A stretch of DNA of 64,000 nt from Streptomyces sp. DH12 (GTDB taxonomy: Bacteria > Actinomycetota > Actinomycetes > Streptomycetales > Streptomycetaceae): contig NZ_JAHWGT010000005.1 of the NCBI RefSeq assembly GCF_020873895.1, positions 124,001-188,000 of the forward strand. Reading direction: 5' to 3'. The first letter of the stretch is position 1; the number at the start of each line of letters is the position of its first letter. The position numbers and the translations under genes were made by a program. Positions 49,954 through 59,206 of the stretch are shown one piece after another. The notes under the pieces were generated by a model. The model saw only the letters and a list, made by a program, of their open reading frames with translations, had not been told where the DNA came from and made no database searches.

Positions 49954-50949
49954 CTACTCGTTTCCGGCCAGCAGTTCCCGGCCCAGGGCAGTGGCCAGGT
50001 GCAGTACGGAACCACCGCGCCGGCTGGTGGTGATGAGGCGCGCGTCGCGCAACGCCTTGGTGTGCTGGCTGGCGGCCGCCAGGGAGACACCGAGTCGCGC
50101 GGCCAGTCCAGTGGTACTGCAACCGTCGGCGGCCACGCGCAACGCGGCGGCCCGGGTACGTCCGAGCAGGGCGCCCAGCCGATCGTCGGTCACGGAACCC
50201 CCGGGATGCCACAGCGCGGCACCGGTGGCCGGGTCGGTCACCGCGGGCACCGTGAGCCGCGGCACCGAGGTGTCGTCGTACGGGTCGTACAGCAGGCTGA
50301 ACTCACGCCAGGAGAACAGGGTCGGCACCAGGACCAACCCCCTGCCGCCCAGGTGGACCTCGACCGGGCGCGGGTAGCGGACCTCCAGCACGGGCGGGCG
50401 CCAGCGGACCAGCGGAGGGCTCAGAGCAGTCAGCACAGCCTCGACGCCCCCGTCCAGGAACGTGCGGGCGTACTGCGCCCGTACGGCGTCCAGTCGCGAC
50501 CGGGAAGCCGCCCAGTACGGTGCGACGGCCACCCGGTGACACGCCACGAGGCCGGCCGCCAGCAACCGCCGGGCCTCGGCGTCCCCCTCGGCGACGGCCC
50601 GCGCCCATGGCATGTGGGCCGATCCGACCGCGACGGGCTCCAGCTCGCGGCGAACCCGGGTGCGCGGAGCCCGCAGCAGAGCCTCCGCCGCGTGGTCGAT
50701 GTCGGGCGAGTCCCCGGCGAGCGCCAGCAGGTCGAGGCCCGGGCCCCGCGCCGGCAGCAGCGTCGTGAGCGGCCCGGCGTCCTCACCGAGCCGGCCGGCC
50801 ACCGTGGCGCGCCACCGTCGAAAGGGCAACGGGACGGAACGCCGACCCAGCATCTCCAGGCTGTAATACGTCTCCGCGGCGGCCCCGATGGTACTGGCCA
50901 CCCGGGTGCGGGCAAGATCCTCCGCGGTGAAATGGATGCGCAGCACCAC
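49954..50949 (-). CDS. ArsR-like winged-helix regulator with long N-terminal domain
   Basis: 331 residues. The first ~245 residues are a DUF5937-like module (VLRIHFTAEDLARTRVAST, PLTTLLPARGPGLDLLALAG, YARTFLDGGVEAVLTALSPP). The C-terminal ~75 residues are an ArsR HTH (LLGRTRAAALRVAADGCSTT, GLAARLGVSLAAASQHTKAL, SRRGGSVLHLATALGRELL). This domain order is common in Streptomyces single-gene regulators. No metal-binding Cys cluster. Possible target is the I36 gene downstream. Confidence 0.85.
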   Translation of the reverse strand: MVLRIHFTAEDLARTRVASTIGAAAETYYSLEMLGRRSVPLPFRRWRATVAGRLGEDAGPLTTLLPARGPGLDLLALAGDSPDIDHAAEALLRAPRTRVRRELEPVAVGSAHMPWARAVAEGDAEARRLLAAGLVACHRVAVAPYWAASRSRLDAVRAQYARTFLDGGVEAVLTALSPPLVRWRPPVLEVRYPRPVEVHLGGRGLVLVPTLFSWREFSLLYDPYDDTSVPRLTVPAVTDPATGAALWHPGGSVTDDRLGALLGRTRAAALRVAADGCSTTGLAARLGVSLAAASQHTKALRDARLITTSRRGGSVLHLATALGRELLAGNE

Positions 50950-51253
50950 AGACCTCCGTCACGGAGCGGGGGACACCGTCAGCTCGGTGCCGGTCCCGGC
51001 TGCCGCCTCCGTGGCGACCGTGGCATTGTCAGACGGTACGAGGGCGGCCTGCAACGCCCTTTCCGGACTTTTCACCATGGGGTGGGCCCCGAGGCGTCGG
51101 GCTCACCCGAGAGCCGCGCCTCGGCCCCCCGACAGACGAGTGACCGGGTGCACCTGGCAGCTCTGCTCGATGCGCTGGGGCTGCCGGCGGCGGAGTCCTG
51201 ACCGAGCGACGACGACCCCCGGCCAGGGTTCGGCCGCCCTCACCGCGTGAGGG
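50950..51253. other. Intergenic, no gene seen
   Basis: A short plus-strand tail reading VHLAALLDALGLPAAES ends at 51201 and looks protein-like, but no start or upstream domain belongs to it; possibly a remnant. Confidence 0.35.
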
Positions 51254-52201
51254 TCAGGCGCTGTTGCGCCCGGCGGTCCGGCGACGGCGGACGACGAACA
51301 CCGCCCCGGCGCCCGAGGCCACGGCGGCGGCGCCCGCGAGGGCGAACCGGGGCAGCACCGAGGAGGAACCAGTCTCGGCGAGGGAGCCGTCCGTCTCGCC
51401 GTTCGAGGCACCGGCCGCGGCGGGGCTCGCACCGCTCTGCGGGGTGCTGCCGGAAGTGGACGGCACGCTCGTGGCGGGCGCGGGCGCGGGCGCGGCGGTG
51501 GCGGTGGCGGGTGCGGTCGGCGTGGCGCCGGCGCCGGGGGTGCCGGGCGACGGCGCGGGCGTACCGCCGGTGCCGCCGCTGCCGGCCTTCCTGGCGTCCT
51601 CCAGGGCCTTCTCGGCGGCCTGGAGCGCGGTGAGCGCGTCCTTGGTGGTCTTCTTGAGGACGGGAAGCTGCTGGACGAGCCGCACGCGGTAGTCGGACAA
51701 CGCGCTCCGGGCGGCGGTGCTCCTGGCGTCGGCGGCGGTCTTCGCCGCGGCGGCGGCCTCGGCGGCCTTCCGCGCGTCGTCGTGGGCCTTGAAGGCGGCG
51801 ACCCTCTGGTCCTCCGTGGCGTTCGGGTCCTCGACGATCGCCTCGACGGCGCCCTGGGCATCGGTGACGGCCTTGTCCGCGGCGCTCTTCGTCGCGGCGG
51901 CCCTCCCGGCGTGCGCGCGCGCCGCGGTGGCCGCGACGGCGAGCGGGTGGGTGGCGTCGTCGAGCTCGGCGTCGAGGACCCTCTGGTACTCGGCTTCGGC
52001 GGCGAGGGCGGCGTCGTACCCCTTCTCGGCCTGGACGACGGCCTGTTCCAGCTCCGCGACGGACGCCGCAGTGGCGGTGGCGACCCGGGACACGGCGACG
52101 AAGGAGCCCGGGTCCGCGAACGCGGGCGCGGCGCAGAGCAGCAGCACGGGCGTGACGGCGGCGCAGGTGACGGCCGTCGTGACGGCACGGCGGATCTTCA
52201 C
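51254..52201 (-). CDS. Sortase-anchored surface protein (LAETG), Ala-rich coiled coil
   Basis: 315 residues from GTG 52201 with AAAAGGGGAC upstream. Signal peptide VTTAVTCAAVTPVLLLCAAPAFA. A long Ala-rich helix (~45-195; LEQAVVQAEKGYDAALAAE, KAAEAAAAAKTAADARS), a Pro/Ala/Thr/Ser wall-spanning linker (~200-275), then SLAETGSSS, a hydrophobic helix and basic RRRR tail. LAxTG is the signal used by Streptomyces class E sortases, so the protein is covalently attached to the wall. Ligand unknown. Confidence 0.88.
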   Translation of the reverse strand: MKIRRAVTTAVTCAAVTPVLLLCAAPAFADPGSFVAVSRVATATAASVAELEQAVVQAEKGYDAALAAEAEYQRVLDAELDDATHPLAVAATAARAHAGRAAATKSAADKAVTDAQGAVEAIVEDPNATEDQRVAAFKAHDDARKAAEAAAAAKTAADARSTAARSALSDYRVRLVQQLPVLKKTTKDALTALQAAEKALEDARKAGSGGTGGTPAPSPGTPGAGATPTAPATATAAPAPAPATSVPSTSGSTPQSGASPAAAGASNGETDGSLAETGSSSVLPRFALAGAAAVASGAGAVFVVRRRRTAGRNSA

Positions 52202-52586
52202 AAGTCCCCTTTTCCGGAACGGAGGACAGTGGCGGATGCGGCCGCCCTGGGCAGGGTGTCGGCGTCGGTCGTGCGTCGAACCCCCGTGGCTCCACGCACA
52301 GTGACCGGCGCAGCGGTGCGCCATGACGACCAGCCCGACGATCGTATGCGTCGGGCGTCCCGGCGCCACCTGGGGCCCTCCCGCGCCTGGGGTGCCCCGG
52401 CAGGACCACGGCTGCCGGCGCCTGTCATGCCCGCACGCCGGTGCCGCACCCTCCTACCGCCGGGCGGCGTAGGGGGCCGCGCGGCCGGCTGCCGCCCGCC
52501 CTGGAGCCGCGACGTCAGGCCTCCCGGGGAACCGGCGCCGGCACCGACCCGGGTGTGAGCAGGCACGTCATCGTGGCGTGGTCCGC
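52202..52586. other. Intergenic, no gene seen
   Basis: 385 bases. Arg/Pro-rich frames lack ribosome sites. AT-richer sequence at 52330-52350 is a possible promoter of the surface protein gene. Confidence 0.4.
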
Positions 52587-54008
52587 TTACCTGGTCGGTG
52601 GGTGTTTGCGCCGGGGGTCCAGCCGGTAGTCGGGACAGTCGCGGTTCTGGCACGCGCCGGGGCCCCATTCCGGAACGAAGACGCCGAGGGTCTTGTGGCG
52701 GTGGACCGCGGCGGGGACGGACTGCTGGCACGTCGGGCACGTGTACGTGTCGACCTTACGATTCGTCTTGACCATTTCTTTACGATATGCCGGATTTGCC
52801 GCCACGGAAAGTGGTCGCCCTTCGCGCCCCTCGAATCCGTCCGACCCCTCCGACTCCTCTGACTCCTCCGACTCCTCCGACTGCCCCGGCCTCTCCGGCG
52901 TCTCCGGCGGTGCCAGCGCCCTGGGGCGCTGGGCCGGCCGAGCCCCGGGCGGTCGGGAGGCGTCCGCGTCCGCCACGGCGGGCGCACCACCCGCCGGGCC
53001 GCCCCCTGCGGCCGCGGAGGCGTCCCGCCGGTCGTCGCCGCCCTGCGGAGTGGCGGCCGGAGGCGGCCTGGTGAGGCTGAGCACGACGGAGGCCGCCAGG
53101 ACGACGACGATGACGGCGAGGCTGATCGGCGAGGGGATCTCCGGGATGTCCGGGCTGACCACCTTGTGGGACGCCTGCAGGATGAGCTTGACCCCGATGA
53201 AGGCGAGGATGATCGCCAGGCCCTTGCTCAGGTAGTGGAAGCGGTCCAGGAGCCCGGCGAGCATGAAGTACAGGGCACGCAGGCCGAGAATCGCGAAGGC
53301 GTTGCTGGTGTAGACGATGAAGGCGTCGTCGCTGACCGCGAGGACGGCCGGCACGCTGTCGACGGCGAAGATCAGGTCGGCGGCCTCGATCGCCGCGACC
53401 ACCGCGAGCAGCGGGGTCGCCACGCGTCTGCCGGCTTCCTTGACGAAGAACTTCGTCCCGGCGTACTGGTCCGAGACGGGGACGATCTTGCGGAGCATCC
53501 GTACGGCGAAGCTGTTGCCCGGGTCGAAGCTCTCCTCCTCGTCCCTGAGGAGCTTGTACGTGCTGTAGAAGAGGACCGCGGCGAAGGCGAACAGCACCGC
53601 GGTGAAGCGGCTGACGACGGCGACGCCGAGGGTGAGGAAGACGCCGCGGAAGACCAGGGCGCCCATGACGCCGAGGAAGAGCACCCGGTGCTGGTAGGCG
53701 CGGGGCACCTTGAAGTAGGCGAAGATCACGGCGAAGACGAAGAGGTTGTCGACGGACAGGCTCTTCTCCAGCAGCCAGGCCGTCGTGTACTCGGTGCCCG
53801 CCGTCGTGCCGAGGACGAGGAAGACGACGGCGCCGAAGACCAGGGCCAGGCCCACCCACAGGCCGCTCCAGGCGGCGGCCTCCTTGAAGCCGATGACATG
53901 CGCCGTGCGGTGGGACAGCAGATCCACCGCCAGTGACACCACCACGGTCGCGGCGAAAGCCCCCCACAGCCACAGCGGGACCTCAAGCACACCGAACACC
54001 CTCGTCAT
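52587..54008 (-). CDS. TerC-family membrane protein with C-terminal zinc-ribbon-like extension
   Basis: 473 residues from ATG 54008. TerC core ~1-330 with about eight or nine helices and the acidic membrane motifs (LLEKSLSVDNLFVFAVIF; AAIEAADLIFAVDSVPAVLA; TSNAFAILGLRALYF). TerC proteins link to tellurite resistance and Mn2+ export. After the last helix comes an Ala/Gly/Pro linker with a SEESEESEESEGSDGFEG repeat, then a Cys motif VDTYTCPTCQQSVPAAVH ... GACQNRDCPDY, a probable zinc ribbon absent from ordinary TerC (~330 aa). Confidence 0.88.
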   Translation of the reverse strand: MTRVFGVLEVPLWLWGAFAATVVVSLAVDLLSHRTAHVIGFKEAAAWSGLWVGLALVFGAVVFLVLGTTAGTEYTTAWLLEKSLSVDNLFVFAVIFAYFKVPRAYQHRVLFLGVMGALVFRGVFLTLGVAVVSRFTAVLFAFAAVLFYSTYKLLRDEEESFDPGNSFAVRMLRKIVPVSDQYAGTKFFVKEAGRRVATPLLAVVAAIEAADLIFAVDSVPAVLAVSDDAFIVYTSNAFAILGLRALYFMLAGLLDRFHYLSKGLAIILAFIGVKLILQASHKVVSPDIPEIPSPISLAVIVVVLAASVVLSLTRPPPAATPQGGDDRRDASAAAGGGPAGGAPAVADADASRPPGARPAQRPRALAPPETPERPGQSEESEESEESEGSDGFEGREGRPLSVAANPAYRKEMVKTNRKVDTYTCPTCQQSVPAAVHRHKTLGVFVPEWGPGACQNRDCPDYRLDPRRKHPPTR

Positions 54009-54243
54009 GGCCCGCGCCGGGGACGCGGGGCTCGTATACCGAAGTGTGCGCCGCCGCACCCTCGGGCGCATCCGGAGCGGCCCGGGGAGGGCCGCCCCGG
54101 CGGGCGCCGCGTACGGGTACGCGGTCGGGCTCCGGCAGGGCCGAGTACCGGCGGGGCGGCAACCGTTCTCGACTCAGCGGCAACTGTCGAGCAGCCCGTC
54201 CCTCACGGGCACCCCCCACACCCGTACAGATTGGGAATCACGC

Positions 54244-55311
54244 ATGACACAGCTGCACGGCCACGGCAAGGCGCGGCACCGCAGAAAGAGGACGGTCCTG
54301 CTGTCAGGGATCCCGCTGGCGCTGGTCGCCGCGGGGGCCATGGCCTACGGCACGGCTTTCGGGGCGTTCGGGGAGGACGCGCGACCGAAGGCCGCGGCGG
54401 CGCCGCCGAGCGCGCCCGCCCAGCCCGGTCCCGGGCGGGTGACCGGCGACGTCGTCGTCCACGACCCGACCATGCTGCGGGCCCCCGGCGGGCGCTACCT
54501 GCTCCACTCCACCCACGGCTACCTGGAGGTCCGCACCTCCACCGACCGGGTCTCCTTCAGCCGCGACGGAAACGCCTTCACCAAGCCGCCCCGTTGGTGG
54601 TCGCGCTACTCGGCCGAGAACGACCCGTGGGCACCCGACCTCTCCCATCACGGGGGCCGGTACCTGATGTACTACTCCGTCTCCACGTTCCATTCCAACG
54701 CCTCGGCCATCGGCCTCGCCACCTCCACGACCGGCACGCCGGGCAGCTGGAAGGACCAGGGCATCGTCCACTCCTCCACGGCCGGCAGCGACTACAACGC
54801 CATCGACCCCGACCTGTTCGTCGACGACGACGGCACGTGGTGGCTGGCCTTCGGCTCCCACTGGAGCGGGATCAAGATGATCCGCCTCGACCCGCGGACC
54901 GGCAAGCAGCACCCGGGCGACACCACCCGCCACGCGCTCGCCTCGCGCTCCGAGGCGCCGAGGGCGGTGGAAGGCCCGACCGTGGTCAAGCGGAACGGCT
55001 ACTACTACCTCTTCGCCTCGTACGACACCTGCTGCGCCGGTACCGCCTCCACCTACAAGATCAAGGTCGGTCGGGCCACCAAGCCCACCGGGCCCTACCA
55101 CGACCGCGACGGCGTGGCGATGAACAAGGACGGCGGCACCGTGGTCATGGCGTCACACGGATCCGTGATCGGCCCCGGCGGGCAGGACATCCTGCGCGAC
55201 GGCGGCAAGGACCTGCTCGTCTACCACTACTACGACGGCAGGGACAAGGGCGCCCCCAAGCTCGGGGTCAACCTGTTGAAGTGGAGCGGGGGCTGGCCCA
55301 CCGCGTACTGA
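54244..55311 (+). CDS. Secreted GH43 arabinan endo-1,5-alpha-L-arabinosidase
   Basis: 355 residues. N-terminal KARHRRKRTVLL and a hydrophobic helix (signal or anchor). Five-bladed propeller with the GH43 triad: base Asp74 in VVHDPTMLRAPGG, Asp188 in YNAIDPDLFVDDDGTWWLAF, acid Glu243 in AVEGPTVVKRNGYYYLF. LSHHGGRYLMYYSVSTFHSN and SYDTCCAGTASTYKIKVGRA fit the arabinanase subfamily. Degrades pectic arabinan. Confidence 0.92.
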   Translation: MTQLHGHGKARHRRKRTVLLSGIPLALVAAGAMAYGTAFGAFGEDARPKAAAAPPSAPAQPGPGRVTGDVVVHDPTMLRAPGGRYLLHSTHGYLEVRTSTDRVSFSRDGNAFTKPPRWWSRYSAENDPWAPDLSHHGGRYLMYYSVSTFHSNASAIGLATSTTGTPGSWKDQGIVHSSTAGSDYNAIDPDLFVDDDGTWWLAFGSHWSGIKMIRLDPRTGKQHPGDTTRHALASRSEAPRAVEGPTVVKRNGYYYLFASYDTCCAGTASTYKIKVGRATKPTGPYHDRDGVAMNKDGGTVVMASHGSVIGPGGQDILRDGGKDLLVYHYYDGRDKGAPKLGVNLLKWSGGWPTAY

Positions 55312-55691
55312 CCGGGCTCTGCGGCGAGGAGGCGGCGGTTCGCGCGAGGACCGCCCGCGCGGCCCCCTGTGCCCGGGAGACGGCCCGACCCGCGCCGGTA
55401 CGTCCTGCCCACTCCTCGCCGCCTGGCTGCCGCCGTCCCGCCGCCATGGCGCGGACGAGCGCCCCGGCCGGCAGTGACACTCCCGCCGTCACCGCGCTCC
55501 CTGGCCGCGCCGCGACGCTCCATGCGAGCCTGCTGCCACGTCAGATGCCGTACACGACGACCACGGGTCAGCAGGTGCCGCCGTCGGACCCGCGAGAGTC
55601 GGAGCGGGGCTGCCTCCGGCCGCCGGTCGGCGCACGGCAGCGGGGACACCCCCTAGGCTGCCGTTCGGTCGGCGAGAAAGGGAGTGCGGTG
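55312..55691. other. Intergenic, no gene seen
   Basis: 380 bases. Open in one frame through to the next gene but compositionally non-coding. No clear terminator found. Confidence 0.4.
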
Positions 55692-56663
55692 GTGGACACG
55701 GCGGAGCGGTACCGGCGATTCGCGACGGCGGAGGCGCGGGGTCATTCCCCGACGTACGAGCGGCTGGCCACCGCGATCGCTGATCTCCCGGACCTGTTGG
55801 CGCTCATCGACGAACTGCCGCCCGCCAGGCGGCAGCCCAATCTGCTGCTGGCCGCGGTGCGTTTTCTGGGCGGCCCGGTCGATGACGTCGCCGCCTTCCG
55901 GGAGTGGACCCGAGTCCACTGGGCCCGGGTCCGCGCCACGATGCTGGAGCGGCGGACCCAGACCAACGAGCCGGGCAGGTGTTCCGTCCTCCTTCCCGTG
56001 CTGGCCCGTCTGCCCCAGCCGCTGGCCCTCATCGAGGTCGGTGCCTCGGCCGGGCTCTGCCTCTACCCCGACCGCTACCGCTACCGCTACGACGGGGGCA
56101 CCGCGCTCGGCCCGTCGGACAGCGCGGTCGTCCTGGAATGCGACACGACCGGCGCCGTTCCGCTGCCCGCCACACTGCCGGAGGTCGTCTGGCGAGCCGG
56201 TGTCGACCTGAATCCGCTCGACGTGGCCGATCCCCAGGACGCCCGCTGGCTGGAGTGCCTGGTCTGGCCCGAGCAGCACCAGCGACTGGCCCGGCTGCGG
56301 GACGCCCTGCGGATCGCGCGCGTCGAGCCCCCGACTCTGGTCCGCGGCGACCTCAACGGGACCATCCGCGACCTGGTCGCCGCCGCCCCGGGGGAAGCCA
56401 CCCCGGTCGTCCTCCACAGCGCGGTCCTCGCCTACCTGCCGCCCGAGGAACGCGAGACCTTCACCGCCACCATGCGGGAGCTGGGCTGCCCCTGGATCTC
56501 CAACGAGGCCCCCGGCGTCCTCCCGACCGTGGACCGCCGGCTGCCCGCCGGTCCTCCCTCCGACCGTCTGCTGTTCACCCTCGCCCTGAACGAGCACCCG
56601 CTCGCCCGCACCGGCCCGCACGGTCAGCGCCTGGAGTGGCTGCCCGCCCGGACAGCCCCGTGA
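55692..56663 (+). CDS. DUF2332 protein
   Basis: 323 residues; GTG 55692 (a second GTG at 55689) 7 bases after AAAGGGAG. The pattern YRRFATAEARGHSPTYERLA, LIEVGASAGLCLYPDRYRY, RAGVDLNPLDVADPQDARWL, LVWPEQHQRLARLRDAL, TPVVLHSAVLAYLPPEERE and FTLALNEHPLARTGPHGQRL is the DUF2332 family. The GASAGL motif and following order recall a SAM-dependent methyltransferase-like fold, but activity is unknown. Cytoplasmic. Confidence 0.88.
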   Translation: MDTAERYRRFATAEARGHSPTYERLATAIADLPDLLALIDELPPARRQPNLLLAAVRFLGGPVDDVAAFREWTRVHWARVRATMLERRTQTNEPGRCSVLLPVLARLPQPLALIEVGASAGLCLYPDRYRYRYDGGTALGPSDSAVVLECDTTGAVPLPATLPEVVWRAGVDLNPLDVADPQDARWLECLVWPEQHQRLARLRDALRIARVEPPTLVRGDLNGTIRDLVAAAPGEATPVVLHSAVLAYLPPEERETFTATMRELGCPWISNEAPGVLPTVDRRLPAGPPSDRLLFTLALNEHPLARTGPHGQRLEWLPARTAP

Positions 56664-57028
56664 ACGAGCAGCTGTCCGCCACCCGGCGTCTTCCCACGCG
56701 AGGACGCGCAACAATCGGCTGGCGCGCTCGGACGCGGTGGGCCGGCGCCCGTCCCGGGCCGACCGGGTGGGCGGCGAACGGCCCCGCCGCCCGGAGCGTC
56801 AGCGGCCCCTCGGACTGTCGCGCCACGTCGGAGGCGGAGGGCAGGGGCGGACCACCCGCCGGCGGGCTCGGCGCCTGCGCCGTCGCCGCACCCGCCGTAT
56901 CCGGGCTCGGGGCCCACGAGGCACTCAGGCCACAAGCGAGGGGGGCGAGGGACAGCCGCTTCCGCTCGTGACGTGCCGTGCGTGGTGGCCGTCGGCCTGC
57001 GGCGCCGGCGGGCGACCGTGGCGGGGCG
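56664..57028. other. Intergenic between convergent genes, no gene seen
   Basis: 365 bases with Arg/Ala-rich shadow frames only. Confidence 0.4.
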
Positions 57029-57706
57029 TCACGGCGGGGGTACGGCGGCCCGTACGGCGTGGTGGACGGTGCGTGCCAGGCGGGCGCCCCATACCGACCG
57101 CGGCCCCGCGAAGGAATGGAGCTCCCGGCCGGGGCGCGGACTGCGCGCGGCGATGACGATGGCGTCGGTGGGAGTGCCGGAGCAGTCGTATCCGGCGTCG
57201 AGCAGGGCTTGGACCTTGGCTTCGGTGGCGGTGGCCACCGCGTTGACGAGGGCCGCGTCGGTCAGCGCCACGGGGAGCGCGGCGATCACGTTGATCGTGC
57301 CGGGCGCTGCCGGCCCGTGGGTGCCCTCCGCCGGGGACGCGGCCCACCCGCGGACCGTCACGCCCGCGGTCGCGACCGCTTCGGTGCCGCCGTCGTCTGC
57401 GACGGCGTGACGGGAGACGTCAGCGGCCGTCATCAGCCCGACCCCCGCCCCCCGGGCGCCGGCATCGCGGGCGAGGGCGGCCAGGTGCCGGTCCGGGTCG
57501 GTACGCCGGTAGCCGTGCGAGACCTGGGCGTTCAGGACCCAGGCGCGCTCCCCGATGCCCCCGCCGAGGACCGCGCTGCTGATCATGCGCCAACCCGGGC
57601 CCGCACGCCACAGCAGGGCGTGCAGCCGCTCGCCGTCCTCGACCCGGACCAGCCGCTGCAGGGACAGGACACCGGCGGCACGGGGCGGCGGGATGACGGC
57701 AGCCAA
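57029..57706 (-). CDS. cbiZ: Adenosylcobinamide amidohydrolase
   Basis: 225 residues, the usual CbiZ size. WRMISSAVLGGGIGERAWVL, NAQVSHGYRRTDPDRHLAAL, GVGLMTAADVSRHAVADD, VTVRGWAASPAEGTHGPAAP, GTINVIAALPVALTDAALVN, ATEAKVQALLDAGYDCSGTP and TDAIVIAA are the family core. It hydrolyses adenosylcobinamide to adenosylcobyric acid in salvage of B12 precursors. No other cobamide genes or cobalamin riboswitch were seen nearby. Confidence 0.92.
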   Translation of the reverse strand: MAAVIPPPRAAGVLSLQRLVRVEDGERLHALLWRAGPGWRMISSAVLGGGIGERAWVLNAQVSHGYRRTDPDRHLAALARDAGARGAGVGLMTAADVSRHAVADDGGTEAVATAGVTVRGWAASPAEGTHGPAAPGTINVIAALPVALTDAALVNAVATATEAKVQALLDAGYDCSGTPTDAIVIAARSPRPGRELHSFAGPRSVWGARLARTVHHAVRAAVPPP

Positions 57707-58107
57707 CGGTCCGGGCTCCTTTCGGGCGGCGAGGGACCGGCTGATCGTACTGGGAGGCCGTCGACGTCCTCGCCGTGGTGTACGTGATGCGCGGTGCGGT
57801 CACCCGCCGGCATCCGCCCGCCGAGGCCCGCCGCCACGTCTCCGACGTCCTGCGCGGCCGGCCCCACCAGCCGGACCTGGTCACGGCCGGCCGATGGATG
57901 ATGACCGCCGTCCTGCGCGCCCGGTACCGACGCCACACAGAGGACCAGGCCGTACCTCCGTCCGCTGTCCCGCAACCCGGGCCGACGGCCTTGGCGGTCC
58001 GGGAGGGCGCCGGCCGTGGCGAGGGCCGGGCGCCCGCCACTACCCGGACCAGCCGGGCGCCCCGAGGGCGACGCACTCCCGCCGCTTGCCTGGAGGAAGC
58101 CTCCGGG
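57707..58107. other. Gap with a protein-like fragment
   Basis: Plus strand from about 57775 reads MRGAVTRRHPPAEARRHVSD and RGRPHQPDLVTAGRWMMTAV with good codon bias up to about 57945, then the frame continues without a stop into the antisense of the dehydrogenase gene. Possibly the end of a decayed gene; family not recognised. Confidence 0.35.
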
Positions 58108-59187
58108 TCAGCCAGGTCGCTCGCCCCGGGGGAGGGGGAGTACGGCCACCGGGGGCCGGTCCGAGGCGGGCAGCCCGAGCGCCACTCCGCCGACGTGGAA
58201 CAGACGGTCGCGGTACGCGGCGAGGAAGGGGGCGCTCAGCGCGGAGTCGATGGCGCCTACGGGGCAGGCGGCCAGCCCCAGATCCGTGGCGGTCAGGCAG
58301 AGGGTCTGCATGAGGCAGCCGGTGTCGCGGTAGATCAGGGCGAGCGCCAGGCGGGAGTACTTCCAGGTGGTGCGCTGCGCGCACGAGGTGAGGTAGAGGC
58401 TGACCGGCGGTGGCGCGTCCATCCCGGCCGGCGCGACGACGAACCGCTGCTGCAGTGCGGTCAGGGCCTCGTCCCAGGGCGCCAGTTCGTCGAGACGGTG
58501 GCCGAAGGGGTCGTAGTGGTAGGCGCCGGGTTCGAGGCCGTCCACGCTCCGGGCCAGGACGTATACCTCCAGACTGTGCCGTGCGCCTCCCGACGGTGCC
58601 GGCCGCTGCGTCTGCTGGTACGCGAGCGGCGGCAGGTGACCGCGGACCCGGGCGGCCCGCTCCAGGAGGAGGGCCAGGGCGGTCAGGGGCACCGGCTCGG
58701 CCGCGTAGTGGCGGACGGTGCGCCGCTCGGCCAGCACCGCGGCCAGGGCACGGCTGCCCGCACCGGCGGGCTCGGGCAGTTGGATGGTGGCGGTCGCCTC
58801 GTCGTGGCGGAGGCGGGCGGGCGGTGAGGCCGCGAGGTCCCGCCCGCCGAGCCCCGCGGTACCCGCCTGCCGGTGCACGGCCAGTTCGTACGGGCTCCAC
58901 CCGTCGTCCGGCGCGTCCTTGTCGTCGGGCGGGCATCGCCGGACGACGCCGGCGTCGGCCAGCCTCTCCAGGAGGGCCGCCACGGGGCCGGGGCCGGGCG
59001 ACCGTTCCCACAGGCCGTGCAGCTCCTCGGCGGTGCGGGGCCGGTCGAGGTGGGACAGCAGGGTGACGAGGGCCGGGCGGATGGCGAACTGCCGCCAGTG
59101 GCGGCAGTCGCGCAGGACCAGACCGCCTTCGGCTCCCCATTCGGGGATCACGTCGGGGTTGCGGCGGTAGTGCCGGTGGTCGTTCAT
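58108..59187 (-). CDS. SagB-type azoline dehydrogenase of the RiPP cluster
   Basis: 359 residues. An N-terminal ~110-residue winged-helix-like part (LRDCRHWRQFAIRPALVTLL) precedes the FMN nitroreductase domain: LAERRTVRHYAAEPVPLTAL (FMN phosphate site), PSGGARHSLEVYVLARSVDG, LEPGAYHYDPFGHRLDEL, ALALIYRDTGCLMQTLCLTA, DLGLAACPVGAID. This is the SagB/ThcOx family that oxidises thiazolines and oxazolines to azoles. Start ATG 59187 lies 19 bases after the YcaO stop, so they are cotranscribed. Confidence 0.92.
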   Translation of the reverse strand: MNDHRHYRRNPDVIPEWGAEGGLVLRDCRHWRQFAIRPALVTLLSHLDRPRTAEELHGLWERSPGPGPVAALLERLADAGVVRRCPPDDKDAPDDGWSPYELAVHRQAGTAGLGGRDLAASPPARLRHDEATATIQLPEPAGAGSRALAAVLAERRTVRHYAAEPVPLTALALLLERAARVRGHLPPLAYQQTQRPAPSGGARHSLEVYVLARSVDGLEPGAYHYDPFGHRLDELAPWDEALTALQQRFVVAPAGMDAPPPVSLYLTSCAQRTTWKYSRLALALIYRDTGCLMQTLCLTATDLGLAACPVGAIDSALSAPFLAAYRDRLFHVGGVALGLPASDRPPVAVLPLPRGERPG

Positions 59188-59206
59188 GCGGGGCCTCCGA
59201 AAGCCG

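Noticed and set aside
52780-53973. Alternative minus-strand frame in the TerC region
   Set aside because: Same-strand shadow of the TerC gene without membrane pattern.
57029-57706. Cobalamin riboswitch near cbiZ
   Set aside because: No B12-box-like conserved sequence was seen upstream; the 400-bp gap holds only a protein-like fragment.
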